In this document: piece by piece, positions 22,624 through 33,276 of the stretch | Layout of the letters: each line of letters begins with the position of its first letter | How positions within the stretch are numbered: the stretch's first letter is position 1 | Assembly: GCA_020726505.1 (NCBI GenBank) | Contig: JAHLEZ010000004.1 | Span: 310,001 to 374,000, forward strand | DNA: 64,000 nucleotides | Reading direction: 5' to 3' | DNA from: Leptodontidium sp. MPI-SDFR-AT-0119 | Lineage: Eukaryota > Ascomycota > Leotiomycetes > Helotiales > Leptodontidiaceae | Program-made: the position numbers and the translations under genes | The notes under the pieces: model-generated | Databases searched by the model: none | What the model was told of the DNA's origin: nothing | Seen by the model: the letters and a program-made list of their open reading frames with translations, nothing else

Positions 22624-24765
22624 TTATGCCAGCCCATCGAAATCATCATCAGCTTCAAAGTCCGCATCCTGGGTATATACCTCAACCCCACCAATTACCT
22701 CCCGCTGCATCGTAGCCGCAGCAATTGTAGTAGCATCTTCAATACTATCTGTCTGGTACACTGATGAAATGCCCTGCATATATGCCCTCTCTCGGCGAGT
22801 ACCAGGCTCATACAAATCCCGATGCCCAAGCTCAAGTCTTTGCATCGCGAGAGCAGTCGTAGACAGGCTATTTTGTACTGTAGAACTCTGACCAAGTGAT
22901 GCAGGGGCAGAACTAGAGGGGAGTTCAAAGAATGAAGGATCTCGACGAGTACTAGAAGGTGCCACGCGCGAGCCTCCACCCAAAGCACCCTTAGGCCTTC
23001 CTTTCCCTTTAACTTTCATTGGATTCAAGATTAGAAGAGGCTGAGGAGTGACTAGCGGCCCAGGAGAAGCATTTGATTGAGGCCTGTTATAGTACCAATA
23101 GGGATGAATATCGCTTAAGAGAATCACGCCGCCTTCTTGCTTTCTCTTGTAAATTGTGTGAAGGCAAGGTAGACCAAAGGCCTGTTGTGTAGTACATGTA
23201 CAGCTGTCGGGAGGGGGGCCTTCGTAGGGAAGCTTGCTGTTCTCTTGTATAATCCTTAGGAGAGCCCGGCCATGGACAAACTGAAGGATAGCAGCGAAAA
23301 GAGGGATATTTGTACTGTGTCTCGGTCGTAATTGCTGCTGTGCAACAGCTGTACGAATGCCGGTATGCTGGGCGGTCCAAAAGAGTTGCATTTTGAGGAA
23401 CACACCCCTAAGGTCTGCATGCCCACGCTGTAAATATAGCTTTAGGGTAGCATGGCAACCCTCAATAGGACTCGTAACAGTGACCCCGAAATGATTTGAT
23501 TGGTCGACCCAAAAGGCTACAAGCTTCTCCTTCCATAAGAGCCAAGTGCCTTCACAGTAACTCATCGCCTGTAACGGGAACCGGACTCTCATCTCTTCAA
23601 GCAATTCATCGTACGCCTGCTCTGTTGTACTAGCTAGAAGTGTATTCCAGCAGCTGAGAAATGCTTGGAACTTCGGATGACGTGCCCACTTCCCGTCCTC
23701 TCCTTTAATAGGACCTGGAAAGTACTTCTTGGTCTTTGCTAGTACATTCATATTAACATGCCACCGGCAGAGGATATGTCGAGAATTCGGGAATTGTGTA
23801 TCTAAACACTTCATTAGAGCAAGCTCTCTATCTGTTACAATAGAAACTGGCTCTGCAATAGTGTTCTCAAGCATCAAAGACCGAAGCTGGATAATAGCCC
23901 ACGTGTAGTCCCTTTGAGTCTCCCCTGAGAGAAATGCCAACCCAAGCTGGACCACCATATTATTCCCTGTTATTCCACATATATTCAGTAACGGCATGTT
24001 GAATCGGTTGGTTTTGTATGTACAATCAAGGAGTAATACATCGGAATGCTGCTTCCAAAGCTCGAGTGAGGTGGGATGGATGAAAAAGAGTCGTTGTAAG
24101 GGGCCGCTTTGAGGATAGTATTGAGGGTGGAAATCGTTAGCTTGTAGTTCCTATACAATTTGTTAGTCAAATAGCAGATAATTATTATCAGGGTAAAATA
24201 CCTCCATGAGCCATTGAATAGGAGTCTTCCCACCTAACTGCTTGGCACGCTCTTTTGCTACAAGATTCGAGATATCTTTGGAGACCAACGTGACACTTGA
24301 GTCTTCCTCTCGTAGCGTTGACAGAATCTGAGCGTTTGAGAGACCAGCCTTAGCTAGGGTATCAACTGAAGCACGAATCTCTGCGGAGGTAGAAGCAATT
24401 CTATGTGCTGGATGGGCTGTAGAGTCTGCAGAAGCCGCATGGTTGTGTGTAGCCTCGAGGACCTTCACTTGCCACTCTCCTGAAACTCTGTCCTTTGCGA
24501 GAGTGAGCCTCATTAGACAGCCACACTTCTTTGAACCTGTATTTTGGCGTCTTTTAGAAGAGTGTACATCCTTTTGCTTCCCCCTTGAATCGTATTTACC
24601 TGCGCGATCGCAGACAAATAATGCACGGAATGGCTTGGTGTCTTGTTGTTTGAGAGCATAGCCGTTAGCTTTCGCATGCGCCTGGCATGCAGCAAATCCA
24701 GTAGCAATATCGCTGTAAATTGCTGCGGGAGGTGCGGGGCCACAAGGTCGAGAAATGGAAGCCAT
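22624..24765 (-). CDS. MULE transposase with FAR1 DNA-binding and SWIM zinc-finger domains
   Basis: Two exons, 24765-24202 and 24150-22624, joined by a 51-nt intron (gtattt...tag, phase 0) to give 696 aa. The N-terminal FAR1-type WRKY-GCM1 zinc domain shows CQAHAKANGYAL, CDRAGKYDSR, KKCGCLMRLTL and a final THNHAA. The central MULE RNase-H-like transposase domain starts at LLLDCTYKTNRFNMPLL (first catalytic Asp), then SIVTDRELALMKCL (second) and HILCRWHVN. The SWIM zinc finger is CTCTTQQAFGLPCLHTIY (CxCx10CxH). A disordered Ser/Pro tail follows. No stop or frameshift. The start ATG precedes MASISRPCG. Related fungal proteins include Hop-type transposases. Confidence 0.93.
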
Positions 24766-24944
24766 AATAGTGGTGGTATTCTGAAGTGTTTACCTAGGTA
24801 GTCTAAATAGCTTCAATTTTCAATTCCAGGGGCTGATTACATAATAATAAACTTTATGAAATACATAAGTGGCCCTTGCCACGTAGTACAAATTAGTATA
24901 GTATAGCGAGGTTGATAAATGACACTCGCCAAGTCAATAAAATT

Positions 24945-24993
24945 TTAGCGTATGGCGGTTTAGCTATTCACGTATGGCGATTTAGCTGTACCC
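24945..24993 (-). repeat. right TIR of the MULE
   Basis: Exact reverse complement of 22496-22544 over 49 nt, followed directly by the target duplication AAGATTTA. Confidence 0.9.
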
Positions 24994-25001
24994 AAGATTT
25001 A

Positions 25002-26020
25002 TGATGGAATTGACTCTGAGGCGAGAAGCGGACAGAGCTCGACTCCAAAATATGTCCGAGTAGTCCGAAGGAATACCAAAAGTGGGGTCATCGCACTTAC
25101 TTTCTATCATTTCTCTGTCATTTCAATTGTAGCTATTCGTCTTTTTTGTTCATCAAATTGTATGTTGCAACGCAAATAGCTGCCAAGTGTTGCTCATCTT
25201 GCCCTGCTAGACCGAATTCCTTCTTTCTCCAGTTCGGGGAAGCACATTGTCGTGGGATCTGAATGATCCTATAAAATGTTGAATAAGCTCTGTGGGTCGC
25301 GGAACAGCTCATCTGAAGGTATCACGATGACAACACATCGTCTTTGGAATCAATGACGAGCCTCAAAATAGATTTTGTTTCCCGGAAATTGTTTCCTCCG
25401 ACTATCACATCCCAGCAATCCACCCCGCTGGATCTCGGTCTGAACATCTGCACTCCAAAAAAAGATTGCATGTACCCTGGCTCGAAGGCGTTGTTTGTTG
25501 ACAGTCAAATATCTTTTGGGCCAATCCGCAGCGACTTGAAGACTCTTCCGTACTTCTGATAGGTTGCTCCAAGATCTGGAAGCAGGCATTCCAGCTTGGC
25601 ATGCAGCAACATGCAGTCAGCAACAGCACGTGATACCTGGAAGAGGAAATCATCCCATGGTAGTGGGAATGAAGTTTAAACTTCTTGGGATACCACTCTA
25701 TCTTAGGCACAAGGCTGAGTAGTCTTTTCTTCCATGGGATTGCGGCTCCTTAGGTGAGATTAGAGACTGTGCCAGACGGATATGCTTACTCCGCTTAGAG
25801 TTGGGATGGAAAAAAAGGGTATTGTGGGAACAACCTTACTGCGGCTCCATCTAATTGCAGGCATTCCTACGATTTGAAGTGTGCTTTACATGGCACGATA
25901 CTTCCATATAACATCGTTGTCTCTTCACTCTCTGGTATCTTATTCCATCATCAACATTCACACCCACTCAAACAACCCTCCATAATACTTCACATCTTCA
26001 ATCTCAAATTCTTCTTGAAG
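25002..26020. other. intergenic
   Basis: No supported gene. A minus-strand frame around 25651-25405 has a hydrophobic start and several Cys, but splice-like signals inside it and the lack of family signal leave it unsupported. The segment ends in the leader of the cupin gene. Confidence 0.45.
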
Positions 26021-26800
26021 ATGTATACTCCAATCATTCTCCTATCTATTGCTCTCGGTCTCTCTACCGCCGCCCCAACACCATCCAACCAAGAGCAACC
26101 CGACGTCCCAGCACCAGCAGTCACGCTCTCTTCAACTGCGCCAGCAACATCCTGCACAGCAAAAGCATCCTCCAACGATCTCGAGCTCTACCAAAAACTC
26201 ACATCCGCACCAAGCGCAGTCCAGCGCCAAAGCCTCCTCAGTGATGCCGATTTCGTCTTCGACTTCCTGAACCCATGCGACACCGAAGGCGCGACCACGT
26301 CTGGCAAGGGCGGACACACAGTCCGCGCTGACCGGGCATCATTCCCCGCTCTCGTCTCCCAAGGCGCATCTATCACGATTGGCTTCCTCGGACCTTGCGG
26401 TTTCAACACACCCCACGTACACCCGCGAGCTGCAGAGCTGAACCTCGTCGTCGAAGGCTCATTATTCGCGTCTGTCACTGCCGAGAATGGAGCCAGACAT
26501 ATGAGCCATACTCTCAACAAGTGGCAGATGACTGTCTTCCCTGCTGGAGCCATGCACACCGAGTTCAATCCCGAATGCACGCCTGCGACGTTTGTGGCTG
26601 CTTTCCCCAACGAGGATCCCGGAGTTGGACAGATTGCTCAGGAGTATTTTAGTTTGGAGAATGAGATTGTTAAGGGGAGTGCTGGAGGCGAGCTGTCGAT
26701 CGATGGTGCTGATATCGATAAATTCCGTGCTGCTATTCCTGCGAATGTGGCTGCTGGTGTGGATAGCTGTTTGGCTAAGTGCGGTATCTCCAAGAGATAG
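26021..26800 (+). CDS. secreted cupin (germin/spherulin-1A-like)
   Basis: Single-exon gene of 259 aa. Residues 1-18 form a signal peptide (LLSIALGLSTAAP). Both cupin metal-binding motifs are present. Motif 1 is GFNTPHVHPRAAELNLVVEG, matching G(X)5HXH(X)4E(X)6G. Motif 2 is FPAGAMHTEFN, matching PXG(X)2H(X)3N. The His/His/Glu/His set should bind Mn or Fe. Fungal spherulin-like cupins are secreted and stress- or sporulation-linked, and some germins have oxalate oxidase or SOD activity; activity here is unknown. The start chosen is the internal ATG at 26021, which begins the signal peptide and follows a C/A-rich leader. Confidence 0.9.
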   Translation: MYTPIILLSIALGLSTAAPTPSNQEQPDVPAPAVTLSSTAPATSCTAKASSNDLELYQKLTSAPSAVQRQSLLSDADFVFDFLNPCDTEGATTSGKGGHTVRADRASFPALVSQGASITIGFLGPCGFNTPHVHPRAAELNLVVEGSLFASVTAENGARHMSHTLNKWQMTVFPAGAMHTEFNPECTPATFVAAFPNEDPGVGQIAQEYFSLENEIVKGSAGGELSIDGADIDKFRAAIPANVAAGVDSCLAKCGISKR

Positions 26801-27793
26801 GCTGGTGGCATGAATCATGATGATCGGTCTTTGTTATTACAGCATAGCGTGGCGTTTTTAGTTTTGGCGCATGAATGGTGTATGTATAATTTGGGGCGGG
26901 TTTTTTGTTTCACTTCATAGCGACGGCGTTCAGAGGATAAAAAATTTATTGGACTTAGATTAGATTTACAGTAGACTGATGCTCACCGCGTCTTCGAAAA
27001 TATAAAAATAATTCACTCGGAGATTTTTCCTACGCCTTTTTCTTTGCAAAGTATCTGAAAACGCTTGAAGGGTTTTGTGCTTCAAACCACCTCTTCCCTC
27101 AGAATCATTCAAGGTCTAAGGAATAACGTCTACCCCTACGTCCCGAGACGCCTGTAACGATACAAATCGAAGGTGCTTCGAGTTCAAGCGACTTTAAATC
27201 CATGAACATGTTAAAAATTCTGTTCATTTTTGTTTCAATACTATTCCGCCTCCCCCGTTCGGACTGGTCGAGAGCGAGGCAAGGAAAATAAATAGGGAGC
27301 ACAAGTATAAGTATCAGAACTAGAATTAGGTAGAGGTTTCTCTCTGTTACAGTGGTGAGCGAAGCGCGGACACTCCCAGTCTAATCATGCAGTCGTGTAT
27401 CCCGTTATTCCCTCAGACAAAAAGGTCCGGAAGGGATGGCCGAACCGACCTTCACGAGAAGGGCGTCCATTGCGATTGTTCTTATGCGTTATTTTTTCGT
27501 TTGAACATCGGCAGTTTGTGGTATCTGGGCAACAGTTGCATTCACCGTCTCGCAACTGAAAACACGAACCCACATCCATCACATCCGCTAAATTTTTTTT
27601 AAAAAATTCAAAATTTCAAAATTTCGAACCTCGAGCTACTACAGAACTTGTATTTCATCAAAGCAGCAGCAGGAGTCATTAATATCAATTTAATTAAAAT
27701 CAGCGCAGGAGCTTTCGTAATTACTCTTCTCCGCTAGAATTCTGATACTACCATATTTGAACGCTAATCGACCCAGAAGATGGAATCACAACC
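26801..27793. other. intergenic between convergent genes
   Basis: No coding region supported. A palindromic A/T block (aattttttttaaaaaattc, about 27591-27609) may form a hairpin. Otherwise unremarkable. Confidence 0.45.
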
Positions 27794-30563
27794 TCAACCA
27801 TACTGGACATTCACATCATCAACTCCTAGCGCTCCATTCATATTCATGACGCCACCCGGCGAGAACGACGGAAGCAAGGCACTCCAATTTTCCATGTCGA
27901 AGTCACTCATATCGATATTATCAAATTGCTCGTAGGCGAAAAGATCTTCATCTTGACAGGCCGATGAACCAACGCGCTCTCCTGGACCATCATGACTTCC
28001 GTTCCCTTGTTCCAAGTTACAGTAGTTCTGCTGAGCGGCTGGAAGATTGCCACCACCATCCGCATTGGAAACATTCATCTCCCTTTGGTTATTGACAAGG
28101 GCCTGCTGCGATTTAGAGACGGCCATGCGAGCAAGTCGAGCGAGATCTCGTCCGAAGGAGAAACTAAGTTCGCCGAATGATTCAAACTCGAGGCGGGCAA
28201 AGTGTCCTGCCACAACGTCCATCAGTGCGATATCGGAAGGAGAAGAAAGAGCTGCCGGGTGTTTCAAGACGTGGACGAATAGGTTGATCAGGCCTAAGAC
28301 CGGATAGTAGAACGCGAGCCTACGTCAAAGTTAAGAACGCCCCACAAAAAACGATGCTTGTTTTAGCACCCAAACTCACCAGACAGGTGTCCACGCCTGC
28401 ATATCGCTCATATATTTTGTCGCGAGTATGATATTACGAGAAGCCTCCGCCGTGATTGTGGTACTTGTGTTGATTTGGTTACGAAGCAAAGCACTCCGAT
28501 CATTCCCAAACATCCCACTCCATGGATAAGTGAACGTTGAATGTATCGCAATCAAGCTACCAAAGTACGCGTAATGCAAATAAAGGACATGCACCACGGT
28601 AAGATTTGCGGGGAGATCAGAGCATTTGATGGCATTCCCGGGCTGCATGAATGGAGGTAGCGTGTCGCGCCAGTCTCGGAGCTGCTTATCAAGATCACAT
28701 GCGGTCTTCACAATATCTTTTGGTGATTGGCGGTATGCTTGCACAGTGCTGAACCCCTTTGCAATCCGAGAGGAAATCTGTGCGTGCTTGATAATGTAGA
28801 TGCCAAAATCTAGATGGCTGTAACTTCCCATTTGGACTGTTGTGGGAAGATGGCAACTAATATCGTCGTCATCAATGGCCTAGGTAAGTTAGAAACCCCA
28901 ATTGAACGACTGAAAGAGAACTGACCGATGCTCGCCCTGAACGGTGGGCAATGTGCTTTTCATAGGTGTAAATCATCCAAAACAACCAATTTCTCTGCTC
29001 AATCTCCTGAGAACTCATCCCCCATGCTGAGCCAGCCTGTCGGTGGAACCCCTTCGATTGGGCAAGTCGGAGTGCTCCGGAACAGAGCATATACTCAAGT
29101 GAAGGGGACCCGGCACCTTCGGCATAAAGAGCCTTTGCACATCCAATTAGCGAAGATAATTGGCATGAACCAGACGGCCGCGCTCACCATAGCGACCAGC
29201 GCTTGCACTGCCATGAGTCCCGTTCTGCAAAATATGAGTTCAGTGTGCCGCGATAAAGCATTCTCGAAATATCTAAACCCGCCTACTTGAGCGCTCTGGA
29301 AGGTTGAACAATAGCTGGCAGTTGCTTTCCCAAGCTCAGCACGGCACCCAGACGCATAGACTATATTTCGCATCGCGTACCAGGAAGCACTATCGTCGTA
29401 AGCAGGATTGTCACTATGCTCGAAGTGAGATTGAAGGCGTGCCTCGAACGTAGAACGAGAGACAACGTCAAAAGAGGCCTCTGGGCACTCCTCAAAGTAG
29501 ACTTTTACATATCTCCAGGCAGTCTCAGGGTCGGGCTCTGGAGCTCTTTCTGGGTTAATTTTGCCATCCAGTTTGAGAGGTCGTGTTGTGTCCCGACTGA
29601 ACGCCTTCGCAATCCCAACAAAGTCAGTCGAACCCGATTTCTCGGTTACCCAATCGATGCCAGGCTTTGAGCATATGGAGAGAAACGATCCAGGGCCATG
29701 ATACTCCCAATCTGCATTCTCTGGACAGGTAACACTGTTGTGACTTTTGTCTACCGCTGGCTTCAGTACTGGGACGCTTTGTGCATTTTCATCTAACGGG
29801 GGAATTAGAGATGCAGATTCTTGAAAGTCCTGCTCGCCCATGGGTTCCAAAGGAGTCCCAGGAGATTTGTTCGACCCAACGCCCTCTGTGCCGGTTCCAC
29901 CTCCCATAGCCATCTCACTTCCACATCTATCAGACATGCAGGCCACCTGTGGCATCTCTGCCGGTGCCCATTGTAGAGAATGGTGCGATTCAGTGCCATG
30001 CGGCGGAGAGAGGGTTAGATGATGCTCGCGGCCCTCTTGGAACGGAACCGAACTCGACATCATTTGAAGCCCCTGGGCCGCAATGAGATGCCCGGTAGGC
30101 GCAGCAAGGCTGTCGCTCGCTGACCCCAAGTGAGGCCCCTTAAGCATTGCCTCCAAGCGTGCGATTCGATCCAGCATTGCTTCGCTGCTTCCACGGATTT
30201 CTCTTCTGCTTCGCCGCCTCGATGCCATATATACACATTTTTCACCCCGGTCCTGTAAATGTGTATATCTGGATTAGTTATGCAGCGGTGGAACATCACG
30301 TGAGACAACTGACCCGACAGTTCGTACATGCTGGCTGTTCGCCGTTGCCTGTTTGCACAAAGCGCCACTGTCAACACATAGGTCGTGATGATAGCGGCGT
30401 GCCTTCTCTTCCCCGGCTGAGACTCACACTTGACTTTCTTTAATCGGCAGTAATCGCATGCCACTGATTTCTTCGCATGGTGCGATTTCCTCTGGCGTTG
30501 CTCCTGGGCCTGGGCCTGACCCTCTTGGACCCCTTCGACCTCTCCCAGTATGATGGTCATCAT
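27794..30563 (-). CDS. Zn2Cys6 transcription factor with Fungal_trans domain; candidate cluster regulator
   Basis: Six exons: 30563-30428, 30348-30314, 30252-29188, 29132-28926, 28879-28380, 28319-27794, giving 822 aa with all phases consistent. Exon 2 is only 35 nt and is required to complete the zinc cluster, CDYC-RLKKVK-C-NGEQPA-C-TNC-RDRGEK-C, with perfect C-X2-C-X6-C-X6-C-X2-C-X6-C spacing. A basic linker and coiled coil follow (SSEAMLDRIARLEAML). The middle homology region includes SICSKPGIDWVTEKSGS, RYVKVYFEECPEASF and WLFWMIYTYEKHIAHRSGRAS. The acidic C-terminus may be an activation domain. It stands beside the catabolic-type cluster and may control it; that is inferred from position only. 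Confidence 0.9.
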
Positions 30564-31200
30564 GCTTCAAGGTTGTTGTAGTTGAAGGGTTTGCAAGCTG
30601 AGGTCGCATTGACTGTGAGTGAGAAGATGAACAATGCTAACCCCTCACCTCTCTGCCTCTCTTCCCCGCGGTTCGCTTCGCTTGTACAGCCGAAATCCGG
30701 GGAGGCAGGGCTAACCGCATATAGGCTGTTCCAACGAGGCGGGGAAGAGTTATTGCTTTTCTACTAGCTGTTTGTGTTAACGCGTACAAGTCCTTTAATA
30801 GAATACAATTCAACCGTTTTAATTCTGCGTTTGTTGTTAGGAGCTATAACTACGGGCATTTTGAAACAGCTACTTCGTTTCTGTTTAGATTAAAAAGGAC
30901 AGTCAAGTGACCAGAGACCGCATCTCTCTAACACGGACATGGATGTACGCGAGTCTTGCATGTAATTAATTGGCTGTATGTCGCCAACAGACTGCGTTCA
31001 GCAAGGCCGGCCAAACGCCCCGAATTCCGTACCAAAAGGGTAAAGTAAGCTCTGCGCTTGGCCTCTCTCTGCCGAACGGCAATCAATCAAGTGCCGCGGC
31101 GTAGGTCACCCACGAGTAGTAACCACCCCTCGACTAGATGTTAAGAGCTTGGGGATTTCATTCTGCTGTGACGGACGGGTCAATCGCGAACCTTCGAAAT
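30564..31200. other. divergent intergenic region, regulator / first SnoaL gene
   Basis: 637 nt between the minus-strand Zn2Cys6 gene and the plus-strand SnoaL-like gene, so it should hold both promoters. It includes a CCGAAATCCGGGG stretch near 30690. No gene seen. Confidence 0.45.
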
Positions 31201-31780
31201 ATGTCCCCGACCAACACAATATGGCCCGATCACCCTGCACCCAAAGCGGTGACAGCCTGGGTGGAGACTTTGTTTTCTTTGCTCGATTCGAAAGACCCAA
31301 GTGCGCCAGAAAAAGTTGCAGCTCTATATGTTGAAGATGCGGTAGTTTATGGGATGGCTGGGAAGGCAGTGGGAACTGAAGGTCTGCTCCCGCGCACATG
31401 CTTGAGCGAACTGAAGAGCGAGGGCTCCGGCTGATAATGGTTCGATTAGCAATTGTCAAGGCGCGACAGAATAGCTGGGCCCACATGGACTCGCGGAAGC
31501 ACGAAGTATTACGTGTCTACTCTTCAAAGAACGATTTCAGCGATTTGCTCCTCATCGGTAGACTTAGTGCCAAGTTCAAGAACGGGAAGGAAGTCACAGA
31601 TGATTTCATTGTGCGGCTTGTTTTCCAGGGCGATACGGGACTAAATCCGAAAGGAAGCCTGTACCAAATTTGGGCAGTGAGTGAAGCTCGTCCGATGGCA
31701 TATGCAGCACAACTTCTGACCGTTGTTCTTCTTCGTTTTAGGATAGCGCACCGTGGGTCAAAGTCATTCAGGGAAATTGA
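31201..31780 (+). CDS. SnoaL-like / NTF2-fold protein
   Basis: Three exons, 31201-31381, 31450-31676, 31742-31780, giving 148 aa (phases 1 and 0). The fold family is visible as WVETLFSLLDSKDPSA, AALYVEDAVVY and IVRLVFQGDTGLNPKG, ending in YQIWADSAPWVKVIQ. NTF2-like proteins of this kind act as small cyclases, hydratases or dehydratases in aromatic and polyketide metabolism. Catalytic residues cannot be named with confidence. The last exon has only 13 codons. An upstream in-frame ATG at 31138 would add 21 residues; the ATG at 31201 fits the family better. Confidence 0.75.
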
Positions 31781-32021
31781 TACTTTTTCTTCTATCTGTT
31801 CTCTGTTTTGGGCTTGCTGGAGTGGTTGGAAGTCTGCTTGTAAGATATCAGACGAAACATATCTTGACCATATGGGTCGCAAGCAATGACCGACTCCGAA
31901 ATCCAAACTCGAGGTGCCAGTGCTTCGGAACAATCTACGTGACATTGCGAGAGACAATATAACAGCACTTGCTTCAAGGCTGAAATTGAAGGAATGCAAT
32001 TGATAGCTAACAAACATATGC

Positions 32022-32703
32022 TCAGGTTCCCCCAACCTTCACGTCCAACTCCGCGCCCTCAGTCCCCTTCCCACTAGTAAGATCCCCCTTCTGGGTCTTC
32101 ATATCAATGGGGAACGAAAAGTGCTCATGAATATACTTCCACTTCCCTTCCGTCTTCCTCAACAGGCTTGTCAGCCTGAACCTAAAATCAAACGCATCGC
32201 CTTCAGCAGTCTTGCCATAGAGCCTCTGAATCATAGTGCTGTATCCAAAGGTCTTACTAACTGCCACGATCTCTAGGTTCTCAAAAGTGGAAGTTGCGTC
32301 TGCAAGGTAGGGCGTGATAACGTCGTAGTGCTTCTCGAAACCGCCACGGCCAACGGGACCCATGAGATCAAAATACATGCACTCGTCGAGGTCGTAGAAT
32401 TCCTTGCCTTTTTCCGGGTTGGTTAGACATTCGACATTACAGAACTTGGAGAAAGCCTTGTAATGCTCCAGTATTTCTTGTTCTTCGTTTGCGAGGGCGG
32501 GATCGTGGTACTGTGACGAAGCGAAATATTAGTTTGAAATTGAGAGCAGCAATGATTGATGACTTGAACCTTGCTTGGTCCGTTTGGAAGCTCAGCGTGA
32601 AGGTCGGTGATCGTTGTCAACGAATTCTGCACTCAAAAAAATCATCTTCTGTTTCCGTACTTAGGGAAACGTTGAAATATACTTCATCTCGTGGAGGTGC
32701 CAT
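32022..32703 (-). CDS. SnoaL-like polyketide-cyclase-fold protein
   Basis: Three exons, 32703-32671, 32626-32570, 32510-32022, giving 192 aa with phase-0 joins. The first exon encodes only MAPPRDEVYFN. Its 44-nt intron starts gtttcc, a slightly weak donor. Typical segments are YHDPALANEEQEILEHY, KAFSKFCNVECLTNPEKG and MYFDLMGPVGRGGF, ending in WKYIHEHFSFP. It is longer than and distinct from the neighbour at 31201, so the two are unlikely to be recent duplicates. It shares a divergent promoter with the phenol-hydroxylase-type gene. A role as hydratase, isomerase or cyclase on a ring product is plausible but inferred. Confidence 0.82.
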
Positions 32704-33276
32704 TACTTGTTCTTGATTTGGGTTTCCTTTCTGAAAGCAACGTATGGTCGTAAAATACGGGAACTGAGTTATGGAAACTCGAGGAATTGAGAGATTATTT
32801 TGTCTAGAAAGAATCAAGCTTCGATTACTTCTTAAACTTGCGACTGGTAGGACAATGCCTGGTGGTGCGGCCGAACAGGTAAGCTGGACCCGGAGCCCCC
32901 GGTTGGATTAAATCACCGAAGAGAAACCAAACATCTACACCGAGTCTCTGTATAAGCTTAACTTCACTGTTAGAGGTCTCGGGAGCCAGAGGCCGAGAGC
33001 GGGGGCTACCATGGAGTAGAGGACCCCGAATCATTTAAGTCCGGCTATAGAAACCCCGAAAGCTTTGAGAAGCTTGGAAGCACCCACGACCTAGGGACAT
33101 TAGATACATGCCAAGAATGTGGAATATCAATTGCTCACATATTTTTCACTCCACACTCTCTGTGTGTGAGCACATTTTTAGGGTTCCTGGACTTTTTTTT
33201 TCATTCAAAGAAAAACCATCAATGTGTTGTGAACACACTTCTAGAACTTACTAATTGAATCACTGCTCGGAAAATT
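32704..33276. promoter_or_regulatory. divergent promoter, SnoaL-like / FAD monooxygenase
   Basis: 573 nt between oppositely oriented cluster genes. GC-rich patches include GGACCCGGAGCCCCCGG (32887-32903) and CGGGAGCCAGAGGCCG, compatible with Zn2Cys6 half-sites (CGG/CCG). No gene seen. Confidence 0.4.

Larger units (their letters stand above)
22496..24993 (-). mobile_element. complete MULE-type DNA transposon, 2498 bp
   Basis: Bounded by identical 49-nt terminal inverted repeats (22496-22544 and 24945-24993) and flanked by the direct repeat AAGATTTA at 22488-22495 and 24994-25001, an 8-bp target site duplication. It contains one gene, the transposase on the minus strand, and almost nothing else. 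Identical TIRs, perfect duplication and an uninterrupted transposase indicate a recent insertion that may still be mobile. Mutator-like elements usually duplicate 8-11 bp, which fits. Confidence 0.92.

Noticed and set aside
25405..25651. Possible small secreted Cys-rich protein (minus strand)
   Set aside because: Hydrophobic start and Cys are present, but the frame contains splice-like signals and has no promoter context or family match.
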